The notes beneath the pieces are model-generated. The model searched no databases. It had not been told where the DNA came from and was given only the letters and a program-made list of their open reading frames with translations. Below are positions 1-13,450 of a stretch of DNA of 64,000 nt, in pieces. Source of the DNA: Capitulum mitella (Eukaryota > Arthropoda > Thecostraca > Pollicipedomorpha > Pollicipedidae); assembly GCA_030062745.1 (NCBI GenBank), contig CP099841.1, positions 17,921,398-17,985,397 of the forward strand, in the 5' to 3' direction. A program made the translations under genes and the position numbers. Numbering within the stretch: the first letter of the stretch is position 1; each line of letters opens with the position of its first letter.

Positions 1-2315
1 TTGTGGTTCTATGGGGGCATGATTTGTCTGTAGCAGGTACCAGGTCATTCAAGATCAACTTCATATCAGGCCAGGTTCCCGAATTCGTCTGTAGTGATGA
101 AATTTGATCTTTTACCATGCAAAAAAAAAACTGTTGTGGCACAGTGCAAGGCCGGTTCAATGTTATTCGAGGTTAAGGTCGATTTTGCATGGTATGACCT
201 CACGTAACCTTCACTGCACGTTTTGGCGCCATTATAGTCTACGTGGAACTTATAAATTGTTGCCCTGTGAATGCATGAAAAAATCATGCAAATCACGTAA
301 AAGCTGGATTTGACTTCGTTTGACGTAATCCGATATGCCAGTCGTAAGAGATAAGTCAGGGATATGTACGGTTTTTTCCTAGCACATCAGGTAAGGAAAT
401 GTTTTGGCAGGGGGTTCGCACTCACCTCACCCTGGACTGGAGCAGGTGGCAAAAACCAGAAAGCTGGCGAGGGCTACATCGCTACTTACATAATTCATCA
501 GTCACGATACTCACTTCACATGTGCTAAGCACCTTACCTCAGTGCCCAGGCTCTTCAATCATTTCAGCTCACTGCGCTGAGAACATTGACTTATGAGGGC
601 CCCGCTATACTCTCGGAGAATCTTGGTCATAGCCGCGTACCCGGAGTTTTGCAAACGGAGGGTAAATTCGGTCAAGTGTCTAAATTAAAAACGTCTTTCA
701 CGATAAAATGCCCACTGAAGTACATGATGTGCGAAAAGCTGGCAGTGCAGAATCCAAATCCGTTTCCGAAAATGACAAAACAATCATACAAAAAGGCTTC
801 AATAGATCTATTAAGTACTGCCCGAATCAAACGGCCTGCAAGTACTCATCTTAACCTATTGATGCCGTCACGGATTGAGCACGGCCGACGCCATGGCGGA
901 ACAACAGTTTGATATAAGTGATATGATAGATATTTTATTCTGAAGATTTAATCGGAGGTGCTTTGTCCCAGTGCTGAGCAAGTTTCGTCACTCGTGCCTG
1001 CGCGCCGTGAGCAGGCGGAGGAGCCAGAGACTGCGTGAAAGGAAACGGCTACGGTCCAAATAGGTACATGTGAAATGCATGAGGTCGCCGTAGTGCCGAA
1101 AGCGGCTGGAAACAATACAACGCCGCCCAGCAAGCGTTGGACCGGGACCGCGGAAACCGTCACAATGAGCAGACGACCACAAAACACCGATATATGGCGC
1201 GAAACGGCCGGCCGCCAACGAAGCCCGCCGGCGCCTGGGGGTTTCGTAACGTCACTTAGTCTCGGGCGCGTTTCAGGGCCAGTCTGCCTTCTAGCGCGAA
1301 TATCTCGTGAACTAAACGTCGCACAGCAGTTCGAACGGTACCTTTTAAATCGGCGTCTGCAACTTTGTCGGACTAGCACGACAAAAAATCGGCCACTACT
1401 TTGTTCGGCATTCTTATGATCCAGGGATATCTTTCAGGGTGAACCAACTGAATTGTCGGAATTGCGGGAAACAATGATGCTGGATGTGCCAAATTGTGTG
1501 ATGGGCTGCAGAGTCGCAAACGCTATTCCGGGCACCAACGGTGGAAAGACGCCACTCATGTAAGCCTGCTTCTTGTTGGACTTTGGTTCCTCTGATTGCG
1601 GGACGGTGCACAGTCCATTTTTCTTCCTGCGTGACAACGAAGCAGTTACGTAGGCGTAAACAGTCTCTTTCAGAAACAGACGCGATGTAACAGACAACAG
1701 AAAACGAAATGCATGGGACTTCGATTTCGGCCCCAAACCAGCCGAGTAGCGCGTTGGTTTGCCTCTAGTAAGAAGCAAAAATAACACCTTTCTGACTGTT
1801 TGCCCCCTTTGTCCACCCTTTCAAAAGGCGTTCACTTTTTGTAAAAATGCAGCTCACGTTATGGCGAATCGATTTCCGTTTTTTTCTGTTGAAATCGGAC
1901 GGATAGTTCTCGAGATTTTAAGAGGGCCAAATAAATTCCCCTGCCTCATACAGGACCGCGTTCATGCGTTATGGGTACGGGAATGGGATTCAGGTAGAAA
2001 ACTACTTTAAGACGTTCGTGCGAAAGGCGTTTCACACGTGTAAAAGGGTGTGCTTACAAAGCAGACAGATGTTGTCATTAGTGTCAAATGTCATGATTTG
2101 CAACCATCCGAGCGAGGAGTGACCATCAGACATGATACAGTGAAGACACAGCGTCAACCCCTCGGGCAACAAAGACTCAGCGAGCCAATTCATTTCCAGT
2201 GCGTACCAGAAAGCCACTACGCTAATTCGTCTGTTGAAGGAAGAATGCTAGCAAAGGACAACATTCTGCAGGACCTGATGTGGGATTGAGACACCAAAAG
2301 TACACCCGGACCGAT
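1..2315. other. Gene-free stretch
   Basis: I see no supportable gene here. The patch at about 950-1400 is richer in G+C and has open frames on both strands, but none resembles a known protein and the frames shadow each other. It may be decayed transposon DNA. Confidence 0.5.
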
Positions 2316-3533
2316 TTAACCTTATTCCCGGCGGGGGGGGGGCTGAATTGCCCCCCCTCGGGTTTCTTGCTTGCCAATTTCAGGGTTTTTGGCGCAGCTT
2401 TACCAAAGTTGGTGACTGTTCCTTACTATTTATTTCTACGTGCCGTGACAAAATTTCAAAATTCTAGTTGGTCAGGGACGGAGCCAAGCAACGTTTTTGG
2501 AAGGCACTTCAGGCTATTTCTGGCCCTGTTGAGGGTAAAAGGAAAATGACTGCCAAAAATTGCGCTTTTAAGGTAGAACTTAAAACTTTACTTGGACGTA
2601 TAGCAAAATAGTTGGGTAACGTGCGGATACAATTTTGTTCATGTGTGATCACTTCGAAAGGTCAGGCCAAGGTCAAAAGTCAAAATTTGGTTTTATAGCA
2701 ATAATTTTGGCGTTACTTTTTCAAATGCCAAACCTGGAATATATATGCCGTAATAGAGTACCCCCTACATGTGTATCAAGTTTCAGCTTGATATCAGGTC
2801 GGGTCACGGAGCTTTGACCTAAAATGTCAGTGAGCGTACCCTATATCACAATAGCTGTAAAATGGAATTTTTGAGATAGAGTGAATTCAAGCGATTGAAA
2901 ACGTTTACAGATAATATTAAATGAACACGAGATCATTTCAAGTGACTCCAAGGCCATTGGAGGTCATTTAAGGGTCAAAGGTCACAAGTTGATCTGAAGA
3001 ACGTGTGATCATGACATTTCCCTCGTTTTCATGTTCCTGGCACCACCTATGCTAGCATTATACAAATATTGTAATGCGATTTGCACTTCTTTAGCATAAC
3101 ATGACTAGCATAGCCAAAAAAAAGGTTTTTGCTGTTTTATTCATTCAGTTTGTGAAAAACTAATCGTCCTGTTTTTGAGAACCTGTGAACGCCTATGAAT
3201 TTTCTCAAAATTTTAAATGTGTGTACCAATGGTAAACGTCCCATCCATAATCTCTCGATTCATGCCAGTTTCATCGAAATCGGTCTATAAACAACGGAGT
3301 TATAAGAAGTCCAAAAGTACCCCTAATTTTGACATTTTTGCCCCCTGTATCCACCGCTTTCAAAATTTTGGAAATTGCTGTTTATAAAAGTGTAGTTTAC
3401 GTCATGGCAAATCGATTGCCGTTTGTTGCGATGAAATCGGATGTGTAGTTCTCGAGATCTCAAGGGGGGGGGGGCGAATCCGCCCCCCTGCCGGGAATCG
3501 CCATACCGTCTAGCCCTCCAGGAATAGGGTTAA
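2316..3533 (+). mobile_element. T1 non-autonomous TTAA element, copy 1
   Basis: The copy is bounded by TTAA at 2316-2319 and 3530-3533. Inside these are inverted ends of the form CCCTATTCCCGG (here CCTTATTCCCGG on the left). A G-run/C-run near-palindrome follows the left end, and a similar one sits about 40 bases inside the right end. There is no coding capacity. Three other copies lie at about 9.1, 35.9 and 51.3 kb. The TTAA target and CCC...GGG ends are the hallmark of the piggyBac superfamily; that assignment is inference because no transposase is present. The copy contains a near-perfect DR1 nuclear-receptor-type site at 2972-2984. Confidence 0.85.
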
Positions 3534-3609
3534 ACCACGCTAGTGAAGCGCTGGTGCTAAGTACAAGAAGAAAGTAGAAGTACATGGAATGACCCAGTGG
3601 CCTTTGTCG

Positions 3610-3733
3610 GAGTTCCGTCGGAGTGGCTGGTGTGGGGGCTGTCCTGTCAGAGTGGCTGGTACCGGGGCTGTCCCGTCAGAGTGGCTGCTGTCGGAGCTCT
3701 CCTGTCAGAGCGACTGATGCCAGAGCTCTGTTG
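3610..3733 (+). repeat. 29-bp tandem repeat, about 4 units
   Basis: Four successive units share GTCAGAGTGGCTG or a close variant, with starts spaced exactly 29 bases apart (3617, 3646, 3675, 3704). Units drift by a few bases. Short open frames across it are a product of the repeat. Confidence 0.8.
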
Positions 3734-4839
3734 TTGGTTGGCAGTGGTCATGTACCTCGAGGTCAGACATATCAACATCCGGTGGTCGGATCAGCCACTC
3801 TTGTCCTTTCGTAGCCTCACCATTATGCATCGGGTCGATAGAGTGGATCATCAGCTGGAGCAGTCCCTGCCGGAACTTGGAGCCTGAGTGTATGATAGGA
3901 GTAGACGGTCGCCTAGGGAGGCTTCCTTGTTGACTTCCCGTCTGAAACGAGCCAACGGCCTTTGTTAGGACACGGACACCACCACCTGCTCAGACACGTC
4001 AACTCAAATTCTTGGTAGCTGAAACCACATTTGTACGTCACATCTGTTTACTCTGGTTTCTTTGAGAACGTTGCAACTTCCGAAGTGCACTCTGGAACTT
4101 TCGCGTGATTACCGATCTACAGTTACATTGCATGAACAGAAACAAAGCTCGGTAAGATATGTACAAGCGAACAAAATGATGGATGAAAAGGACAAGCCGA
4201 TGGAAAATTGCAAACTGACATCGACGGATTTTAGATACCGATCTGTTTACGGCGCAACCCACCGGCACAATGCAGCTGGCAGCAGGGTCCGACTTTGTTT
4301 CCATATTGGGACCAGTGGGATACACAGAAACGCTTGTCTGCAAACGGAAGGGGTGTAAGACTAGATACTCTTGGTGGTGTGTGCTTTTCACCGTATTTAG
4401 GTTAGGTTGTCTGTTTTTGCCTCACATCGCATCTCGCCTGAAGGCCGCATTCAAAGCTGACGGAAGCCATTCAATGAAACAGGTACGGGTCATGCAGAAA
4501 TGCGCTCGCGGGAGGATTGCTAGTGAATGCGTACATTTGCGTGATGAGGTGTAGAAATGAACGTGTCAGAATGCCATCACGGATGAGTGTCCGACAAATA
4601 CTAGTGAAACAAAGTTTTTATTATTCTGGGATGCCGTGTAACTTCGGCGTAATGGTGATGCCCGGCCTGGATTTCTCCTCGGCTGCTTGGCAGTGAAAAT
4701 CTTACATCCTTCCCACAGTTCGCCACAGAACGATACCAATATTCAGTTTAGTTTTGAATCACTAGTGAAAAAAAACAAGGAAACATTTTACAACGGCCGT
4801 TGGACATGTTTTTGTTAGGTTCGTGCTTGATATTGGCGG
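3734..4839. other. Gene-free stretch
   Basis: Only short overlapping open frames on both strands, with no recognisable domain or splice-bounded exon. Confidence 0.5.
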
Positions 4840-5165
4840 AAGCAAAAACGACTACAGAATCGACTCCGTTCCGGCCAGAGTCAGAATCGGGATTGATTCC
4901 ACTGATAAGTGCCGGAATCAGGGTTGGAGTTGAATCGCACTGGTGTCTACGGAATCGGAATTGAATCGATTCCAATGGCTTAATCCATTCCAAGGGATCT
5001 TAGTGGAATCGAGTCCAGCATCGACTCATTCCATTTTGAGTTGGGATCGAAATGGATTCGATTTTCGAAAACCGTGCTGACCCAGAATTAAAATCGATTG
5101 AGCATCAGAATTCGATGAGTCGAATTCGGAATCGACTCTCCCGAAGTGGAATCAAGCACAAGTCT
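4840..5165. repeat. Low-complexity GAATCG/CGATTC-rich tract
   Basis: The motifs GAATCG, GAATCGA and their complements recur many times in irregular spacing and both orientations over about 300 bases. This looks like cryptic simple sequence, probably the inside of a decayed transposon. Related GATTCG-rich patches occur near 24.3 and 28.6 kb. Confidence 0.6.
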
Positions 5166-7104
5166 GGTTTTCATTTGTTTTTGCTGCATCGAGGTAGAGC
5201 ATAACGTTGACCAGATATCCGTAGAGATATCCAAACGGATTGGATAAAGGAGCGGATTGGATAAATTCGTAGCGAACTTCACGAATGCTGATCGAATGTT
5301 AATCACCCATAAAGGCGTTTTATGGCAGATATTGTATGGGAGGTATAAAAATTAGGGCATGCATGTAAAAAAAGCTTTCTATTACTGCGGCTGAGAGTGA
5401 GAGTAGTTAAACTCTTCGATGGAACCAAATTTCAGAACTGAAGGAGAAAGTAAATGTGACACGTGATATTCGTTCAACCACTACCAGTAATGTTAATGAA
5501 GAAGTAAATTATGGTGGAATGGACGCAGCATTGGTTAATCTGAAATGTGTGATCAGAACTGATGAGATATCATTAGAAGCGCTATGAAATAGCGATTGAT
5601 CATGCTCAAAATAAAGTTCATTATATTTCCGGTATAGGTGAAGTGGCGTAAAAAATGAATCTTTTGTCCACTACAACGATCAGCCGATCTCAGCCTTGAT
5701 GGAAATCAAGGTCGTATATGTACACATGCGAAACGACATAACAAATAACTATGTGTCTCCCGTCATCGTGCACAACACTTTTGGCATTTTTGCATGAGTC
5801 TTTGAATAGTTTCCTCGTGTCACTAATCCTCAGTGGTGCTCCATCTGCTGAGAGTCTCTACATCTGTTCTCAGACTTAGCTGACAGGATTTATATTCATG
5901 AAGCAAAGACCGAACAGATCATTCGGCAAAAACGCAAAATTCTCATATTACCGTACAGTTTTGCCACCGTCGCCCATTATCACTAGACTCTGGGTGCAGG
6001 AATCAAAACAGCGTAAAAAGAAATCACTTCCGAGACTGCTGAGCTTCGCCTACGCACGCTGCCGTTATCACAGCCACGTACTCGAACGTCTTCTCGATAT
6101 CGATATGCCAATTAAGAAGCCTTTGACATCATCGTGCGCATGCGTAAGTGCCTAGTTCACTCGATGAGGCGACGGCCACCTGAATAAGATCGCTTCCATG
6201 AGATGATGACGGCAGGTGGCTCATGTGGGCCTTAATGCATGTAAAGACGGCTGAAGCCTGCTCGAAGGAGTGGGACAGGAAATGGGACGAGAGGGGGCAG
6301 GGGCAGGGGCAGGAGAGAGTAGTCGCATCTGGCGGTGCCGACTGCCGTCGTTTGTCACAAACTGGTACTGTCCTCCCAGCTCAGCAGCCAAAAGAACCCA
6401 GTTCCTCGCTGTGCAAATGGTTTACCACAATCTGTTGCTTTCAAGTCACAGGCGTAAGAGACCGGAGCGCTCATTTGCTGTATGCAAGGCTATATGCGGT
6501 TTGCTGTATGCAAGGTGCCGGTGGTGTAGGAGCGCGACGAAAAGTGTGTTTGTGGGGGGGGGGGGGGAGTGTAGACCATTCGTACAGCTGGGGCACTAAC
6601 CTCTTCGTTGTCACCAATCTCCCGGAGGGCTGCAATCTACATGGAATGAGACTGGTTACAGATAACGGACATATTTTTATCCGTGTGCGCCATTTTAAAC
6701 CAGTTGTTTTTTCATCTTTTTACATTCGAAAATGAAAAAGCTACAACCACTGCAATTTTGAACGAGCTTCGTAATGCCTTTTCCTTGGAGAGGACAACCA
6801 GTTTACACTGGTGGAATTTAACTTGTTTTTAATAAACCTATAGTTTACTGCTATCACCTTATATTTTATTTTAACGATTTTTTTCTATATAAATTTGATC
6901 CGAGTGGTTTGATATGGCGATGTTAGGGACTGGAGCCCGTGCTAAACGGACCTTGCTCCATAGACTTCGACTATTGCGTCCAGTCACGCATATCCAGGTA
7001 ACGGCTGATCTTGTAGCGAAAGTTACCATGCCGCCAAGGGTGCGACACGACCGCGTGGTAGTCAACTTGACCCAATGTCGGTCAGTTGCCAGCTGAGCCG
7101 CGGG
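5166..7104. other. Gene-free stretch with G-run
   Basis: No gene recognised. The frames at 6223-6735 overlap one another around a poly-G run (about 6556-6567) and show no family resemblance. Confidence 0.45.
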
Positions 7105-7190
7105 CCAGATACCGAACACAGAAGCGACTCGAACCCGTCTCGCGAGGACGGAGAGACTGGCGCTGTACCAGCTGAGATACTGATCGTGGT
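7105..7190 (-). repeat. tRNA-derived SINE head
   Basis: On the minus strand a box A-like TATCTCAGCTGGTACAG is followed, at tRNA-like spacing, by a box B GGTTCGAGTCG (plus-strand 7125-7135), with a short stem-like segment between. The acceptor arm does not pair cleanly, so this is a tRNA-derived repeat or tRNA pseudogene, not a functional tRNA gene. Confidence 0.55.
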
Positions 7191-7420
7191 ACTTACTACG
7201 TAGTTACTTACTAATCCCCTTGCCGCAATGCACTTCTGGTTTATTACAGGTGCATTTATTTGCAGGTGCCTTTGGTGGTGCAAGAGCTGATTTGGGTTTT
7301 AGGGAACTTCGAATGCGTGTTACGTGGCGTCTAGAGGGCGCCAAATCTCCAAATCCAAATCCGCCAAATGCAGGAACGTCTGACCTGTCAAGGGTGTTGG
7401 TCCGCGAGGGGCGCATGATC

Positions 7421-7452
7421 TGTGCGGTGTGTGTGTGTGTGGGGGGGGGGGC
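7421..7452 (+). repeat. (GT)n followed by G-run
   Basis: Short GT dinucleotide repeat running into about ten consecutive G residues. Confidence 0.85.
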
Positions 7453-9126
7453 AGGGTGCCTGATTTACAAGCAACGTTTGTGTCGCCTGCCTGGTAAGAC
7501 ACGCCTGGTCCTCTTCCCCGCACGAAGACATGGCCGCCGGCCGTGCACACTCGGCCGTGGTGTAGGGAGAAACGTCTCGCCGAACTATCTCCGGAATGGT
7601 TCGACACCTTTTAAAAATTCGAACGGCAACCGATAGTTTTGTGCCTTGCGACGACATAACATATATTGCTTTCTGATCCACGATTAGGCCATATCTCAAG
7701 GCCATATGCCAAATTCCGGCAGCTTATATACCTAATGTCAGTCATACGACACCACATTTGATGCAAGTTCGATGGAATTTTATCTGAGTAACACACAAAT
7801 TACACATAAACCAAATTTATGGTGTAAGAAGTCGGCCTAATAATTAAGAGTTGAAAGTCAAGGTCAAAAACCTGTCTGTCAATGCCGGTGATATGCCTTA
7901 GCCTTCACATGGCTTTGGCTTCTAAGGCACTGCATGTGCGACTGGTGTGATTTAAGGACCAGTCTGTCATGTTTGGTTTTGTTACCCAAACAAGTGAACA
8001 GTGATTATACTTTGGGCATGAGAGGTCATAGCCAAATGGGCTCGAGTCACAGCGTTAAACATCTCAGAAACTAGTCCTCCGATTATACGATGATTCACAC
8101 ATCAAACGGTAGTGTTTGGCCAAGTAGACCTGTTTCTTGCATAATGACCCGCTTGTAGGTAAAATGGCACCTTAACGTAGGCTATAGCTTGTCACAAACT
8201 TGCCCATTTTTCGTGACTGAAACACTGGTCGGTAGCGCTTACGTATATGACTGAGACAGTTTTCTCTCTATTTTCGTCGTTTTTTCCGCTCAAGGTAGTG
8301 TTCTAAGTCAGGGCACACGATGCATATTGTTACGGTGGTCATGGCCTGTGGTGGGAAACTATAACACCAACATTCACGTCTGTATATTTAATCTCGTTGA
8401 TGTTATAGACTTTTCATAGACCCATACAGTATACGAACGCCATTTTTGACGATCGCATGAGACTTTTCGAAGGCTGTAACGCGACTACTTCGCGAGATGA
8501 CGCCTTGAAACGTAAAGGCATGTTCACAACACTATCTCCCAACACGTTGCCTGGCTGTTCCAGGAAGTCCCATTTTTTAATTTTGGCCAAGAAATATTCT
8601 CTACATTCGTAAAATTCTGAGTAGGTTGCCGACGCAACAGATCAAAATTCTGAAGCAACAGAGCAACAGAGCAAATTTTGCACCAAGTTTTCATCGTATT
8701 TGTCTTTGAAATCCGCTGTTTTACTTTTTTAGCTTTGTTCGGAATATTCCTGTCTTCAGCCAAAAGTACCCAGATGTTACGTCGCCAGAGGGGCGTAGGG
8801 GAAGTGCAGTGTGGAAGTAGGGATCGTGGCCGTGATGTCCAATGACAGTTAAAATTTAACGTTTCTTTACGCACCAAAATAAAAATGGATAATATTTCAG
8901 ACAGTATAAAAAGATTCGGAATTTTTCAGAAAATCCCGACTACGCACAAGCGTCACTATGGTGTTGCTACTGGTGGACTAAGAGACACTAACATTTTCTT
9001 TTACTAGAATTTTTAAAAATAATGCAAAAAAAATGCAGAAAATATCATAAGATTTCGACTAGCAGTTTTCTCTATGTTACGTCGCTGTGTAGTTCATTTT
9101 TATACTTTCGGGATTTCCTAAGTGAT
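7453..9126. other. Gene-free stretch
   Basis: Apart from the G+C-rich patch at about 7500-7600 this is A+T-rich sequence with no exon that I can support on either strand. Confidence 0.5.
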
Positions 9127-10340
9127 TTAACCCTATTCCCAGCAGGGGGGCTGAATCCGCCCCCCCTCGGGTTTTTTGCTTGCTGATTCCCGGCTTTTTA
9201 ACGCAGCTTTACGAAACTTGGTGACTTTTCCTAGCTTTTTTTTCTACGAGATGTGACAAAATTTTAAAGTTTTACTTTGCTCAGGAGCGGAGCCAGGCAA
9301 CGTTTTTGGGAGGCACCTCGGGCTATTTTTGGCCATGTTGAGGGTAAAAGGAAAATGCCTGCCAAAAACAGAGTTTTTAGAATAAAACTTAAAACTTTAT
9401 ATGGATGTATAGCTAAATAGTTGGGCAATGTGCACACAATTTGTTTTTTTGTCTGAGGTTACTTTGCAAGGTCAGGTCAAGGTGAAAAGTCAAAATTTGC
9501 TTTTTCGCAACAATTTCGGCGCCAATGCTTGAATGTCAAACCCAGAATATATATGACGTAGAAGGGTGCCCTCTACCTGTGTACCAAGTTTCAACGTGAT
9601 ATCAGGTCGGGTCACGGAGCTATGATCTAAAATGTCAGTGCGCGTACCCTATATCGCAATAGCCATAAAATGAATTTTTTGGAATAGAGTGAATTCAAAT
9701 GATTGAAAACGCTTACAGGTAATATCAAATGCACACGAGATCATTCCAGGTGACCCCAAAGTCACTGGAGGTCATTTAAGGTCAAAGGTCACAAGTTGAT
9801 CTGAACAATGTGTGACCATGACAGTTCCCCCTTTTTCATGTCCCTGGCACCGCCTATGCTAGCATTATACAAACACTGTGGTGCGATTTGTACTCTTTTA
9901 GCATAGCATGACTAGCAGAAGCCAAAAAAAGTGTTTTTACCTTTTTTGTTCATTCATTTGTTAGAAAACTAATCCCCCTATTTTTGAAACCCTGTGAACG
10001 CCCATGAATTTTCTCAAAATTCCAGATTTGTGCACCTATGGTAAAAGTCCTATCCATAATCTCTCGATTCATTCCAGTTTCATTGAAATCGGTTGATAAA
10101 CAACGGAGTTATAAGAAGTCCAAAAGTACCCACCCATTTTGACATTTTTGCCCCCTGTATCCACAAACTTCGAAATTTTGAAAACTTCTTTTTATAAAAA
10201 TGTAGTTCACGTCACGGCAAATCGATTGCCGTTTGTTGCGATGAGATCGGACAAGTAGTTCTCGAGATCTCAGGGGGGGCCGAATCCGCCCCCCTGCCGG
10301 GAATCGACCATACCGTCTAGCCCTCCGGGAATAGGGTTAA
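9127..10340 (+). mobile_element. T1 non-autonomous TTAA element, copy 2
   Basis: Flanked by TTAA at 9127-9130 and 10337-10340, with terminal CCCTATTCCC and GGGAATAGGG. It aligns along its whole length with the copies at 2.3 and 51.3 kb, including the stepwise G-rich near-palindromes at both ends. It carries no ORF. A perfect DR1 motif (two AGGTCA separated by one A) lies at 9779-9791, at the same place as in the other copies. Confidence 0.9.
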
Positions 10341-11099
10341 GAACTTGGCAAAGGTTTGACACCTGATTTTTAGATAGGCGGTGTCTGGAAAATCGTTAAG
10401 ACATTTTTGTCTTCATAGTAGGACAATATAAAAGTCAGTTGTTATGCTTCTTCACGTTTTCATCTCATTTACAATCTTATCCTGCATATCTGGCAATTTT
10501 TTCAATAAGCCTTGTAGTTGGACACAGTACCATATCACATGACGCCACTGTGACGCCATTTTTACCTGACTCATGTTCTGAAGCTTGTCCTTCGCTTTAC
10601 GATAAAACACGTGATGGGGAAAAAGGTACTGAAAGGTTCGTATGGATATATGCACGTATGTCCCACGTTTTCAGATTATAGCGCTTGTTAATTATACCAA
10701 AGTTGTTATCTTGCATGCGATTTGGACAGCCAAATTTAACATTTCACGATTATTTTTGTTTGTTAACTGTAAGGGATATCTCATTTACTAAGTGCGATTT
10801 GGCGAATTTCGAAATATACTCTGGTTTAATAACAGCAGCAACTTTCGTGCAATTTTTCGTCAAAATCCACGTGGCGCTAGTGGCTAGCATGGGAGTAGGA
10901 ACTGGGAAGGAAGGGGAGGGTGATACGGAGATGACGTGTCCTTTCACCTTTTGGGCGGTTGTGCGGATGTTCCGCTTATGCCACAGCAAGCAAAAAACTT
11001 GACTGATAAAGAAAACTGAGAAAAACACACTTATTTGACCTAAACGAAAGACTGGCCGAAATCCGTTTGGGGGGGACATGTTTTACATGGTAAGCAGTC
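10341..11099. other. Gene-free stretch
   Basis: Frames on both strands overlap each other and none is recognisable. No repeats were noticed. Confidence 0.45.
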
Positions 11100-12060
11100 A
11101 ACATGCAGGCGCCCCCATGTAGAGCTCAAGCATTTCTCGTGGACTCCGCATCCCTTATAGGCCAGGCGCCCTATTTCTCGTACCGATCAGGTAGCCTTCA
11201 CATGCTTGGCGCTCTATCGAGGTCAGGCGCCCCTTGCCGTGTGGGTCAGGTAACCCTCGCATACTTTGCGCCTCATACAGGTCATGCGCCCCACCCCTGA
11301 TAGAGTTGGGACGCCTCTCAAGAATTTGCCGTTCCTTACTGACCAGGCGCGTGTATGAGATAGTTATCCCTTACAGGCCAGGAGGCCGCGAACAGATCAG
11401 GTGCCCCTCAGGGGCTCGGGGCCCCTTGCAAGCGGGGTGCCCCGGTACAAATCAGGCACCCCTTACATACGTGGCGCGCCTGTACAGACCAGGAGCCCTT
11501 GCGGGACTTCGCGTTTCACGCAGACCAAGCACACCTTAGATGACAGGAGTTCCTGGTGCCCACCGTCGCCCCTCTGGAAGCCATGCGACTTTGCAGTTCA
11601 TTCTCCCTTTAACCCCGAACCACCATCAGCTGGCGCCCTTTACTGCGCCGCTTCCTAACCAGGCGCCCCGAACGGATCAAATACCCCACATCTCCACATC
11701 TATGCGACATTCCATACAGATCGGACCCTTACCCCGTACAGATCAGTCGCCCTTCAAAAACAGGGTGCCCGTTACAGACCAGGCTTGTCTTAAAAGGCAG
11801 GCGCCGCGTACAGACCAGGGGCCTGCCGTACGCATCAGGTGCCTCTCTAGGCGACGCCGTGATCATGCAGTGGGAACGCCCTGAACCTGGAATCATAATC
11901 CCCTTGCACACGCGGTGCCCCTTTCAAACCAGGCGTCCTCGAACGGAAGGGATGCCTCACATATATGCGGTGCCCCGCACAGGTCAGGAGTCCTCCCCCT
12001 TCCCCGCCCATATTACGTACAAAGCGCCTTCAAGGACTAGACGTCCTTTGACCCAAGGTT
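11100..12060 (+). repeat. Degenerate minisatellite, about 58-bp spacing
   Basis: The core CAGGCGCCCC and variants recur at roughly 54-61 base intervals (about 11164, 11222, 11281, 11342, 11395, 11452), with shorter half-units between them. Units become irregular after about 11550. The open frames across it follow the repeat and are not taken as genes. Confidence 0.7.
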
Positions 12061-13149
12061 GTTCTCGGTGGGCCGTTTTTCGCCCCACGTGGCGAAATTT
12101 TGTAATGATAATAATCTCAGGGTGTTTCAAGAGATGCCTTAGTCAGAAAATGTAGCACATATGTCATTATGGAGCTTCCAGTACCTTTTCTCCATCATTT
12201 TCCTTTTTTACCGTATCGCAAAGGACAAGATTTAGGACATGAATCCGGTAAAAATGGCGTCGCAGTGACGTCACGTGCTATAGCATTCTGTCTAGCTACA
12301 AGGCTTATTGGAAAAATCGTCAGAATTACTGCGAGAAGACTGTAAATGGACGTGGTGTGAGGAAAACATCAAAAAAGCAAATGTAGGGTACCAATAGACT
12401 TATATTATTCTATTCTGAAGAAAAAAATCGTCTTTAGGACTTTCCCAAAACCGTATGTTTAAAAATAACGTGTGAAATCTTTGTTAAGCTCTTAAATTCC
12501 TAAGGAAACCTCGAAATTTGGAATAAATCTACTCAAAAAACAATTTGATGCAAGTTACAAGTCTTGCACGCATTGCAAAGTAACGACTTTGATAGTAATA
12601 CAATGTTATATTTCTTTTTTGGAGTCCATAGGATTATCCTAGGGATCTACCGCCAGTCGCACAAAAGACAACAAGTTATTGATTAAAAACATAACTATAA
12701 CAAGGATCACCCGGATGCATCACCCATAAGATCGAAATGGGTTCCACCAACTAGAATAAAATGTGACTGATGTACCAGACGAAAAGGCCGCAACATGCAC
12801 TTTTTATTCCACTCATGATTGCTCACGTCGGGGTGAATTTGGAGTTTCGGAACGATTTTCAGGTGAACTACTGGACAGTTGCGAATAAAACGCTATGAAT
12901 GGAAAGCCAAAGGAATTCTGTTTTATATAAGATGATTTTCGTCATTCGCCGATGGCAGTGTCTTTGATAGTCGAACAACATTGTCATGGCGTTGGGATAT
13001 TTTCTCAATCCCTCACGATTAACCAGTCTTATCCCATTACGACTGGCCAAGACGTCCTATCGCCTTCTGCGATGTCATGGCATCTACAGTTTTTCATGGG
13101 TCGTCAGTCACAGTCAGCGATAAGCGCCTCAGCTCGCATGTCATTCCGT
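12061..13149. other. Gene-free A+T-rich stretch
   Basis: No gene seen. It contains a CRE-like TGACGTCA at about 12267 that runs into an E-box-like CACGTG, which could equally be chance. Confidence 0.45.
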
Positions 13150-13450
13150 TACCGTCACTCGTAGTACATCGCATTGCGCCACGTCGCCGTCAGTCATAGT
13201 CTGCCACAGTCCGTCGCGTTACTGTCAGTCATAGTGCACCACAGTCCGTCACGCTGCCGTCAAAGTCCGCCACAATTCCTCGCGTTACCGTCTGTCATAG
13301 TCCACCACGATTCGCCACGTTATCGTCAATCGTAGTCCTCCACAGTCCGTCATATTACCATCAGTCATAGTCCGCCACAGACCGTCATTTTACCGTCAGT
13401 TATAGTCCGCCATAGTCCAACATGTTACTGTCAGTTTAGTCGGTCATAGT
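13150..13450 (+). repeat. 35-bp tandem repeat, about 8-9 units
   Basis: Units with the core GTCAGTCATAGTCC and a second half like GCCACAGTCCGTC repeat about every 35 bases (13189, 13224, then near 13258, 13290, 13323, 13358, 13393, 13428). Substitutions are frequent, so the array is old. Confidence 0.8.
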
